Part shown: positions 1-12,100 of the stretch, piece by piece
How positions within the stretch are numbered: the stretch's first letter is position 1
Layout of the letters: each line of letters opens with the position of its first letter
Program-made: the position numbers and the translations under genes
The notes under the pieces: model-generated
The model's database searches: none
What the model was told of the DNA's origin: nothing
The model's input: the letters and a program-made list of their open reading frames with translations, nothing else
NCBI GenBank assembly: GCA_903813345.2
Contig: CAIIXF020000004.1
Location: 16,417,513 to 16,481,512, forward strand
DNA length: 64,000 bases
From: Owenia fusiformis
Lineage: Eukaryota > Annelida > Polychaeta > Sabellida > Oweniidae
Direction: 5' to 3'

Positions 1-112
1 ATGGGAACAGTTCCAAAATTCCTCAAAACAAAAATAAAATTCTGTAAAGACAACTGGAAACAATATTGCCAGTTGCTTACAAAATTCCAAAATATGCATA
101 ATTAGTATTTAC

Positions 113-3100
113 CTTTTTAGGAAGTACTTGAGTAGTAGCATTCTGTAGAATGTGGACCACATGTGTTTTCACCAGATTCAAGGCCTTTGATAAACATAGT
201 TTAAACCTGGCCATAAATGCTTGTGATTCTTTATAGTGAGGCTGAAAATACATGAAAACGACATGCTAGGCTGTCTGACTTGGTATGCTGGCTTAAATAC
301 TACAATAGTAAATCTCTTGAGACTGGAAAATGCCTTTTAAGCTTTTAAGGAAAATTAGTTTATGGATGTTTCATCATTCAAAAGTAATGACAGTTAACAA
401 AAATGTAGCCATAGCCAAATTGAAAAGAAGTCAGTTTACAACATACTACTGTATAATAGTACTTACATTCTGGTTTATGTATGCGATACACTCATCAAGT
501 CTCGACAACATGGGAACAAACGCTTCATTTGTTACTGTCAATGTAGGGGAACCCAGTTTCTGTAAAACCATCAGATATAAATGAATGTTTTATCAACAAC
601 ATATACAAGAACATTTTAGTCTTTCTAAGTCAATAAGATATAATAGTGTTGAATTTCCGCATCTACATTGAAAGTCAATATTCCTGTGATAAAAATTAGA
701 ACCCCTATTGAAAACAAAGAATCACTAATTTTAGTTCATACTTAAAATGCAAAATGAACGTAATGGACTCCAAAAGCAATGAATGACAGTCATCATCTAA
801 TGGATTTTGTACTTACACTTGATATCCTATCAAGTTCATTGAAGTAAGACAATTTGCTATCAATACTCTCTGCTGTATTAACAAGCTTTGTCTGCTCACT
901 TAGCAAGTCTTCGCAGGCCTCATGAAGGGTGTTGGTCTTGGTTGAAACAAACACATATTGTTTCTGGAGATTCTCCAAATGTTGTAATGCAACTGAGACT
1001 TCATCTAAGACTTGCTTGCATTGCATTCTGTACTCGGCTAACTGGTCAGTGAAATTTCTGGAAAATAGGGTTGAATGAATGTCATTTTGGTTATTTGTAA
1101 CTTGAAAAATATCTCCTTTTTTCTCCTGGATTTATTATTGTTTTCAAGGTGTTAGGAAACACTATTTGGGTATTCAAATGTTGACCTTCAGGTTTTTAAT
1201 GTCTCTTACAGAAATTGTTGATAATAGGGAATTTTACTAGACAGACTTAAAGGGTAATAGCTCCAATGACAAAATGATAATTCCATGATATAAATGGAGA
1301 AAGAGACTGAACAGCTTTGAAGACCAAATGATACGAGGGTAGTTCGAAAAATTTTGCACCAAAGCTTCTCAAGAGATGAGATTTTATCATATATATATTT
1401 GTGCAAAACTTTTTGAACAACCCTTGTATATCCAAGATATAAATGGAGAGGAGACCCACCTGTATGAAACTTCTTCATCTTGAAACATCCTATCTTCAAC
1501 ATCAGCAAACCAGGTAAAGAACTGCAACATAAAAAGAAGCGATGTTAAAGGACAACTGAAACAGCTTTTCTCAACTTGCAGCTACAAAAATGTGGTTTTC
1601 ACCATTGTAAGCCCAACGTAGAGTTCTTGCGATAGCCATTATAAAATACATGTTAAATAACTGCTAACGGTCATAGATAACGAAATAAAACTAACTGATC
1701 AATCAAATTGGCCCCCACGTGATTAGTAACGTCATATACAAAATATAGCTTTGGTTTATTGGTTCCTTAGTAATCACAACGTCACAGCAACCATAGGATT
1801 GTTGTGTAAACAAATAACAAAACATTTTGGCATTATGACGTCATGATCTAATGGACCAAAACGGGCCACGTGGGGACCAGTGAGAGATCACGTGGGGGCC
1901 AATAACGTCACAACCAATTTGAATATTGCTTATTAAGCAGCTATTAACGATCGTAAGAGTGAAATAATTTTCACACTACTGATGAGAAAACATGTCCAAA
2001 TAAATCTTTCAAAAAATTATATTGAAAAAAATTATACCATTTCATATCTGTTTTAATGGTTTTATATTTGTTCCAAATTATATGGGCGGGGAGTTTTACG
2101 GTATTCAGGAGCGCTCACTTTTTTTAACAGAATCAGCAATAATGCCTATATGCCATATATGAAAGTTACTCTTTTACATTAATATGACTTGGTATGCTAT
2201 GCCCCATATTCACTGAAAATTTCATGAAGATTGGTTTAGTACTTTTTGAGATATCTAACAAAATGTGTTCGTTTTTTGACAAAAAAATGTGTTGCTAATA
2301 AAAATCAACATCATTTTTTTAATCAATTTGAACAATTTTGACATAAACTTGTTTTAGAGATGAAAATTTGGAAGAAAATATGACAAGAAATAGAAAAAAA
2401 TATGGTATCTTTTAGACTTTTACGAGGTTCCTGAAAAATCCCACATTGATAAAAATCCAATTTTTGTCAAAAAAATGTCACATCCATAATGATACCTTTG
2501 GATATCATGAAAGGAATTTGAATTCAATGAAATTATATGTCTTAAATTATAGAAGAATGTCTTAGAAGTGGAAATAATAACACTTAACATGTTTTGATAT
2601 TGTCAAGTCATTGATCAAAGCTCCCTTTTCCATTGAGTAAGATGTGTCAAAAATGTTGTCACATCCATACGTGGCTACATTTTTTTACCCTTCAACATGT
2701 CTTTGATTTCCATGTTTTCGCATCATGAGCCTGGTGGACTTTATCCACTAAATGCAAATTGGTGAGAGGTAATCAAGTTATTTAATAATTATTCCAGAAT
2801 TTATGAGATTTGACAGCATGTCACATCCATAACATAGAATATTAAGTTAAGATAATCCTAAATTACTGTTCTAAAAATGATTTTGGTAATAAATGGTCAT
2901 ATTATTTTGATGAAATCAATACAAATTGACAAAAATAACCTCTTTTCATCTTTGAATTTCATGTAGTTATTTCTTCTAGTTTACTCCTGCCGTTAATTTA
3001 ATAGAAATATATGGCAAAAAGTGCTTTTTAGTATTAGTTCAAATATTTCTCAATATTCTATTTTATTGATGCAATGAACATGTATGTGTAGACACAATAA

Positions 3101-6100
3101 CAAAGTGAAATGGCTTTTTAATATAGCTTGTATTTATGTTATATAGGTAATTAATGTTTACACCGTGAATGACATGGATGTGACAGTTTTGACACCCTAC
3201 CCAGAGGGACATTGCTTATCTATCCAAGTGGTTTCACGCAATTAATCTCACTAGATGGTTATAGAGCTGTCTGTAGCATGTATCCCAATGTTTATGTGTG
3301 TGTTGATGTTTGAGATTCATACATTCATACAATTCATTAAATTTGAGATGAATGTCCATGTGTGGTCAACAGCATACTCTTTGCAACTTGCTATTCAGAT
3401 AAACAGTTAGTTTTTAGCATATACTGCTAGTTGGTTAGATAAAAAAGTCTACAAGATGGATGAAGAAGAGAAGTTTGTTAAGATTTAATTTTAGGAAAAG
3501 GCCATATCAAGAATCAATGTACATAATCTTCAAAATCCAGTGCAACAAAACAAAGGATTGCTTTACATTCTACACCAAGGTCATTTGCCTTGAGCAAATC
3601 ATGTGTATTACAGACAGCGCATCACCAAAAAGCTAGCTGCCTTGTCAAATATTAAAATGGCCCACAGGAAATTGAATTTCTGAGTTACCAAAGGGGTAAG
3701 AGAAGCTCTCAGATTCAATTATTAAACAGGTCGCCCCATTTGTCAATTCCCAACCCAATGGTCCAAATCCCATTGGTCCGATTCCCATTGGTTTGAATAC
3801 CAATCATCCAAATCCCATCCGTCCGAATCCTGCCTAGTAATTTAATATCAAAATAAAGATGCAAGAAATGTGTGAATATGGAATAGAATATCACGTTAGT
3901 GTGTGACTGATTATTGAATAAAATGGATTCCCCATTGGGCCTTGTTTATTGGTAAAATTATGTTTGTGTTTTACATTTTACTGCCACGTTAAGTCAGCTT
4001 AAGCTTTATTTCTGATTTAGGTTCCACAGAAAGTAACACATTCGCTCGTAAAACTGATTGTTTAAGAATGTTCAACAATTAAAATGAATGTGAAAATTAG
4101 ATGCGTTATTATCCAACATAAAAAACTCTCATTTTCGTGTTTGCTGTATCCCTTGACATATCTGAACATAGAGAAACGCTTTTCGTGTAGATTTGGTCAA
4201 CGGAATTGAATGCAGGTTTTAGATATGTTGAACTAAAACAGTATGCAAGTCTTAGTATCATGATATTTCCCTATGGTCCCTTGGAAAATTTCATATCAAC
4301 AATTGTTAATTTTAGGATCATAAGTTTCAGATGAATTGGATTCGGACGATTTGGGATTTGAATGATTGGGATTCAGGCGATTGGGATTAGGACGAATGGG
4401 ATTTGGACCATTGGGGTTGGGACCAAAGGTATTTGAATCATTGGGATTCGGACCAATGGTGTGTCTTCAATTAAACAAGCACCATCAAATGCTGGAATAA
4501 CAGCAATGGAGTTGCTGGGCACAGCCTTTTACAAGCCCGAGGTGACCTACCATAACACACCTGAATATTGAATCACAAATGATCAATACTCTAAAATAAA
4601 ATTTGAAAAGCTCTTAGAAAAACAAGAATAGACTCTGTTGAGACAAATAGATATATTCAAAAAACACTTTCTAACTTCTGGTACAATGCATCTCGTGAAC
4701 TCCCACTAGTTAAGAGAGTAAAGGAAAAGCAAGCTATTTCACTTATTCTGCCGTGTATAAGAAATTCAAAAGTCAACACCCAACCCAACCATAAAATTGG
4801 TCACTGCCACTTCATTAAGCCAAAAAAATGTTTGCACATGGAAAGCCTTGGTGCAGAATTGTCAATCGAAACACATCATTTTGGCAGCTAAATGGCAAAT
4901 CTGAAGCTGATTGTGCCTCTGCGTGAAGTGACCAAAGAAAGAATAGTCAGAGGACTATGGCATTATTTTTGCTTCTTTATTCATTAAATTCAAATATATT
5001 CGATATATGAAATATTTATATTCGCTAAATCATTTTTCCATTCGGTAAAAACGTTTATTTGTTTGTTACAGCAAATTAAGTTTTCAAAATAGCCAATCAC
5101 TTAATACTATGTGCATTAAATTACATATTTCATTCGTTAAATGATATTTTTGGCGTAAATTTTTATAGTTTTCCTTAAGAGTAACACATTATATGCACAA
5201 TATTGAATTTCTATTTTAACCCTACCGAAATAAGTTTGCCTATATTTACCAAATGGTTTATTTTTCTATGACATAGTTATTGCATTTTACCGAAAGCTAA
5301 TTTGCTATTTACCGAATGCAATAAAGTAATATTCGATAACTTGCGTTGTTGTTCGATATTTTGTCACGTGACTTCGAGATTTGCAAAATGGCCGCGCAGC
5401 TATTCTACATAGTACAAATATATCACGTGACTGAAAGTCTCGTAAATTATCGAAAAATAACGAAATTTATCGAATGTGGCATTCGGTATTTACCGAATAT
5501 AAATAAATTAAATACCGAATGTACAAATAATTAATTGAATTATACGTGCGTTAAGGAAAACAAATTGATTCGCTGCATCACACAAATACATGTATAAATA
5601 TCAAATGTGAATGTCAATATAAAGAACAAGTGAAACTATTTAGCGAATATAAATTGTACAGATTATTACATTTGATAAAATAAAAAACATTCGATAGATT
5701 GGGTAAAGGTTTGGTGAATTGTTTGTTTTATTTGGTATTTATGGAATATTAATGTACCGAATAAAGAAGCAGTTTAAATACCATAGAGGACAGAGATGCA
5801 AAAGAGGCTGATGAGTTCCTGAAAGATAGAAGGAAGGGGCAATGTTTTCTCTAGCAGAACATGGCCCATTTACACATCCCAGGGAGCAGGAAAAGCATAT
5901 TAAATCAAAGTAAAAAGCTATCAAAAATGTTAAGACCCAGTACATGTACATTCATCATTGCCCAATGGGATCTTGCTGAAGGAGAATATGTCAAAAATTT
6001 TGTCACATCCATGATAATTTCATTTATCAGGATATCCTCACAGTGGAATATTTATAAATCATGCAATGATATTTTTGATGATAAAAGGATCCTGAGTAAT

Positions 6101-9100
6101 ATTTTATTTCAAACTTTTAAGATATGCATGATAAAATTTGCATTTGGACTGATATTTGCATAATGTGTGCTTTGCACAAATAACAAATGTTAAAAACAAA
6201 TTTATTAAAGCAAAAGATATTATGGAAATATGTTTAAGTATTGAAATTTATCAGTAGTTAACATTATAATATGTATAAGTTAGGTCACTATGTAGCAGTT
6301 CCAGTCGTTTTTAGATTTGACATGTGTCAAATTTTTTTGTCACATCCATAATAGTCTACTGCATTGTGCTTACATTATGCCAGCCTTTGAAAAAGAGAAG
6401 CCTATTATCAAGACTTACATCAATAATCAGTTAAGCATTTATACCAGCTCATCATATAACATTATGTGCTTACATAAAATAAGGAAAAGGCATTTTATAC
6501 CATTACTATCTCAATTGTATTCCATTAATTTCCAATTTTCTGCTAGAATTGTTGTGATTCATTGCATATTTGACCGTTTTTAAGTCAGTAAAAAGGTGTA
6601 TCTAATATTTTATACTTAGCTTGATGCTAAAACAGCTAGTATTTTGTATTATGACTACCATAGAATAAGTTCTGGGCTGTCAAACTAAATAGTCACATCC
6701 AAGTGTAAATGTCACATCCATGGCACATTTTTTGACATGAGGTAGCATACATATCCATTGAGTAATTAAGTTGAAACTTGAAACTTAGGTGTATTATGGC
6801 TCAAATACAAAACTACATTGCTTTATAGATTGCCAAAGCCATCAAGACAAATTTTATGGCATTTGACATAGGGGTAGAAAGCCATTTTTTACCTATTGAA
6901 TTATTCAAAATTAAAAAAAATATACTTTTATAAGGATACCCTAAAAAAAACTTAATTGAGTATTATTGGACATACTCATACCATTGCCTTGGTACATCTA
7001 TTATGCAAAATACATTAAATATGCACATTATACAAAAGAAATTGTTTGAATTCATTATTTTCCTAATTTTTCATTATTTGAGATATAATATCATAAAAAA
7101 TGGTCAAACCTATTATCTGTAAAGAGGGCATTAGTTTTTCCATATATTCAAAGGTTCACTTATGATGAAAAAATAAAGATATTAGTTAAAATGAAGCATC
7201 TAAAATTCTACCCGTCTAACAAAAAACGCTCCTGAATACTGTAAAACTGCCCTATATACAAGTTACAGGTACATGCATTTAAACAATCCCTCAAGATTGG
7301 GTTTACTACTATAGAAGCTATGGATAGAATTGAAATACCCATAAAATAAAAAAGAATGATCTCTACCCAAAAATTGGGAAACAGAATGGCTCTGGATGAT
7401 TTATCATGTTATCCCGAAATCGTAAAAATACAGTACATGTAATTTTAACTCCATAAAAAATTAATTTTATAAATCTATGACACCTAGTGTAACCATTAAA
7501 AACAGATTTTGCTTCATAATACAAGTTGCCAACCTCCACCTACAAATGAAAGGGCCCCATTGTAGCCTGATTGTCATTGATCAATCAAATTTGATAGATT
7601 TTCACCAACCTGTTGGGCATTGTAGATCTTGTCTGTAGTGAGAGAAAGTTCTGAGAGTGTCTTACTGATGACATCACTATCGGCAGAAGGTTGGGTCAGC
7701 TTGTTGGGAATTTCTGCAACATCATGGAGTGGCAACTGAAATAAATACAATCATTCTATAATATAACAATAACATACACCTTTACTCATTCTTTGAAAGT
7801 TCTTTAGGTTGAAACAAGTATGTATATCAAAAGCTAAAATGGCTAGAAATACTGATGCTCCCACCCAGGTTCAGTTTTAAAATAAGTGCATTTATGAATG
7901 TTTACTAGCTTCTGGAAGGTACATGTAAATGGTGGTTTTAACAGAAGTTTACATTTAGTAACGTTTGAAATCTCGCTGATTTCTGCATGAGAGCTACTGG
8001 AAGTTCAGCCATTGTTAAGTTCATTCGGAAATCTCAGGTTGCTACTTCGTAAATTAACGTCAAAACCACCATTTTGATTTCTTGCTGGGAAATGTCCACT
8101 CAGGGATAAAGACAACTCCTGATTGACACAGAAGCAGACGTTCACAAACAGACTATGGAGATGGAGGGAACATTTGGAGATAAAAAATAAGCAGCTGAAT
8201 TCAGTATTTCAGTTTCAGCTGTCATGATAATCGAACGATTAACTTTGAAATAGGTAACTTTTACATTAGATCTGTGCTTATCAAGTTTGAAAAGTGAATT
8301 ATGTAGGTTTTGTTGATTGTTTACACTAAAACTGATAGAAAAATGATTATAGCATATGTATACATCTAATATTAAAGACACACATAGACATTTTACCTAT
8401 ATTTTAAAAAACCCCAAAAAGTAATAAATATGACAATGTGCTATAAAAAATGAGATAGAAATTATTGTGGCTCAGAAATAAAGAAAACATGATATGCCAT
8501 AGCCAGGATTCGAACCTGCAAAATCAAGGTTGCAAGACTGATTCCCTAACCACTCTGCCACAGCCTCAGCTCAACATTTAAGGTGCATTTTTAGTATTCA
8601 TCCTAAATTTCAGAAAAATGTTTTTCCTCTACACCACAATTATTAAATAGTAGTCAATAATCATGGTAATAATATTACAATACATGTCTGAGCCATTCTA
8701 AGCCAAATTCAGAATCAATGCTGTTAATCCAGTTTTCATTTTGAGAATCTACTTCCTGTCATGACTGTCAAAAAAACATGGCTTCCAAAACAAAATTCTT
8801 GCTTCCAATTTTCAAAATGATATATATTCATGGATCAGCTAATTTTGGCACCTGAAGCCATCCTAATAGAAAGGTAAGACTATTTTCTTGAAAAGTATTT
8901 CTTGATATCCCCAATTTCGGCCTCTGAAGTGTAAGAAAGTCACTTTAATAGTGAAATGTATCCAGTATCATGAAATAACACACAAAACACATTACTGTGC
9001 AATAATTAGGACCACCACACATGCGAGTCCAAGGGGTCTTACGGTGCCATGGTACTTAACAGGTAATGACAAAGCAGGCTGCATTTTTAGATGTTCTTTG

Positions 9101-12100
9101 AGCAAAGATAACAGAGTTCTGTTTTGACCCCCAGTTCCACGTGTCATTTACAGGACCAGGATCACAATGTACATGCTGAGAATGACCCCAAACATGCATC
9201 CTCTGATCACAGGGCTTCAGAATCCAGAATATATTCTTTCTTTTCAGTTCCTGCAATAAGCAGTTAGCATTTCCCTGATTAAGAACTCGCAATTTGATGC
9301 GCTGTCGCAATATTGCGACAGCAATCATGTTTACGTGATCGACGCATAATTAGATCTCGTGATTCAGTCTTGTTGGGCGCTTCCAAATTGATTATAGCAG
9401 GGAGAAAGAAGGAGGTACTGATTCTGGACACCTGCTTAGGAGGATGCTAAACATGATGAAGTAACTTTTTCAGCCCGCTGAAAATGTGACTGAATAATAG
9501 CTAAAAGTAGCCCCTCGAGAAAGGTCACTGGTTTCCTGATCAGAGATTGAGAAATGTCAAACACAATTTAAATTTTAGAAGAAAGCACAGATATTGGCCA
9601 GATCATTTTGTAGTAGGATCTCATAGGCTCAAAGAATAATTCACAAGATACGACACTAAATTGGAAAATTTCAAAAAAAGTGACCACCTTTTAAAAATGT
9701 TCCTTATACAAAATGGTACCTGCTTCCCTGTGACAGATTTTGCACTTATTTTTTAGCTGAGATCTTCATCTTTCTATTTCTACTTGTTTGGTTCAAGTAA
9801 ATTGCCTCTGAAACATTGCAAAAGTGACATATTTTGTAATTTTCAATGCATACTCCCGATAATTATCTATCATTGTGTGCTTTCCACACCATATCAAACT
9901 AATATTATCTAAAAATAATGTATGTAATAAGTTAATGAATGTTTCAGAGACTCTATTATCGCCCACTTGATTTTTTTGGAAATTCAAATTTTTCTAATTT
10001 ATTTAATATTTGGTCTTTCCTTGGTACTTCATGAACTTTGTGAAGTGGGTTGGGGGCTTAATACTTAATGCTTAATTAATAATGATTACCATAGCTAATT
10101 TCTTAATAAATATCATAACATATTTCCTGTACGCTAGTGCGTTTACACTCCCTGTCAACATCACATGGTCAATATGTAAATTATTATGAACATGTGACAA
10201 AATGGAAGCATGTATTTTTAGTGAAATATTTTCATACTTAGGATGTTTCTGTGAAGTACAGGTAAGATTGTAATTAATCATTTTCTAAACTAACATATAT
10301 TGCTGCATAAACATACACATTTGCTGTTAGTCAAATGAGGGACAACTTTTCCAAGAAGAAGAAGAAGGGTTTGTGAACAGAAGGTGAAGAATGGATTTGT
10401 TTTTTTTCCTCACGCGATTGATGTACAGTTGAACGTTGATATTCTAGGGATATAATTTGATGAATTTCTACTAATCAAGCATCTTTATGGGAAAAACTCA
10501 CATGTAGAAGGATGGACAGATCTGTTTTCTACAAAATCAGCATTGAATGACGGCTTGACATGCAGTAATTGTTATTTCAGAGCTGATTTCAGCCAGGGTA
10601 GACTTGCCTCAGTTTCAGTCCTTGTATAATGATATCTATCTTCCTTTTCAGGTAACCTGTCTCCTATGAGCAATGGGAATATTATTGACAGAAATGGAAC
10701 ATTCCCGGATCTGAGGCACAATCAGTACTGTCAACCCCCAAAGATTTTCTCGCGGGACAGATTTTTTAGACCCAGTGCCCAAAATTCGCGGGATTTTGCG
10801 GGACATCTACTAAATTCGCGGGATTTCGCGGGACATTTAAGGGATTTGCGTGATTGCGCTAATAGGCCAATTTTTATCAAGTTCGCGGGATTTCGCGGGA
10901 CCATTCGAGGGACAAACACCCTAATTGCGGGACAGTTAACAGGTTTACCACCAAAAACTTCATAGAGGGACAGATTTTTTAGACAAAGTGCCCTAAATTT
11001 GCGGGATTTCGCGGGACATCCACCTCAATTTGCAGGATGTCCCGGGACATGCGTGATTTGCGTGATTGGGACTAATGTAAGGCGTGTAAAAGTACTTAAA
11101 TCAAACTTTCAGATACTGATTAATCAAATATAATGCACCGTTACATTGTAACTTAAATAAACGTCAACACAATTTCACAAAATACGCATAGGAATATTAT
11201 TAAACTTTATTGTAATTTATCAAAAACAAAAACCATGCTTCAGGTGTGAGTACCGTAATCTAACACGAAATTCAAAAATTCGGAACAATACTTTGCACTT
11301 CTGGCGTCGTGACAAACTATGAAACGCTTACCCCCATAATGTTATATATTAAAATGTACCTATTCATATACTGTAGGCATGGGCTTTCAATTGAAAGCCC
11401 GTGATATAGGGGTTCGATTAATCTACATCATATTATAGGGAATGAGGTTACTTTTCTAGATAGGGTTTGTAGAAAAAACGGGTACCGGGTAGTAAATCCT
11501 CCATGCTGGGTTCAAACTTGGTACCCGGTCGAAAAAAACGGGTACCCAAAAAAACGAAATATACGAATATACAACATAATTAGATCATTAGAAAACGTGT
11601 AAGATTTGTTTTGAATTTACAAAAATGTATGTACATTTTAACTTCCTACAAAATTGAGCTAAGGCTCTTTTCTTCCTCTATCATCATGGTCATATTTCCA
11701 TTGGTAATGAAGGGGGGGGGGGGGGTGCGATCGCACCCCCTCCTGGCTACGCCAATGACAAGACAAATCAATCTTACTTTTCAATAGGTCGTATGTTGGT
11801 ACGTGAATTGTTTTGATTATGATTTAAATCTGTAAATAGCTATCATTGCTTTAGCAGAGAGGTGACGTGTGTTAATTTACATGATGCAACGTGTAAGATT
11901 ATTAATCACAATTTAAGTTATCCCAATTTTCGACAAAATGTCCACTGAATTGTAAATTGTTATGTCTTACAATGTCATAGGCGTAGCCAGGAGAGGGTGC
12001 GATGGTGCGATCGCACCCCCCCCCCATAACCAATGAAAATATGCAATGGGCCATGACGATAGAGGAAGAAAAGAAGAAGAAAATGTGCTTTTTAATTGAA

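Larger units (their letters stand above)
2476..6721. repeat. Clustered TGTCACATCCAT motif, seven exact copies
   Basis: Exact copies lie at 2476-2487, 2657-2668, 2819-2830, 3174-3185 (reverse strand), 6001-6012, 6338-6349 and 6710-6721. A partial copy (GTCACATCCA) lies at 6692-6701. In most copies TGTCAAA lies a few bases upstream, giving a composite motif. None occurs between 3186 and 6000, so the copies sit near the two ends of the surrounding element. The arrangement resembles subterminal transposase-binding sites, but their mostly uniform orientation is not typical of that. Confidence 0.7.
2084..7252. mobile_element. 5.17 kb element with terminal inverted repeats inside the COG3 intron
   Basis: The left end (from 2084) reads GGGCGGGGAGTTTTACGG then TATTCAGGAGCG. 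The right end (to 7252), reverse-complemented, reads GGGCAGTTTTACAG then TATTCAGGAGCG. A candidate 5 bp duplication TATAT flanks both ends (2079-2083 and 7253-7257), which is weak evidence in such AT-rich sequence. The interior is AT-rich and has no long ORF; the best are about 100 codons (5861-6163). Short coding-like stretches with several stops occur around 4475-4570 and 5760-5990, so a decayed transposase body is possible but not shown. The 12-mer TGTCACATCCAT recurs in both outer 1.3 kb segments. Two further repeats sit in the middle (3740-4460 and 4970-5760). The superfamily is not recognised. Confidence 0.6.

Noticed and set aside
330-584. 84-codon plus-strand frame
   Set aside because: Overlaps COG3 exon 5 on the opposite strand and its introns; no family features.
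5861-6163. 100-codon frame inside the 5.17 kb element as a transposase
   Set aside because: No DDE-type or other transposase motif is visible; too short to support.
8495-8568. Functional tRNA gene on the minus strand
   Set aside because: The A and B boxes are good but the acceptor stem does not pair and the anticodon arm is poor; called a tRNA-like repeat instead.
10666-10965. 99-codon frame with SRDFAGHL repeats
   Set aside because: Product of the GCGGGA nucleotide repeat.
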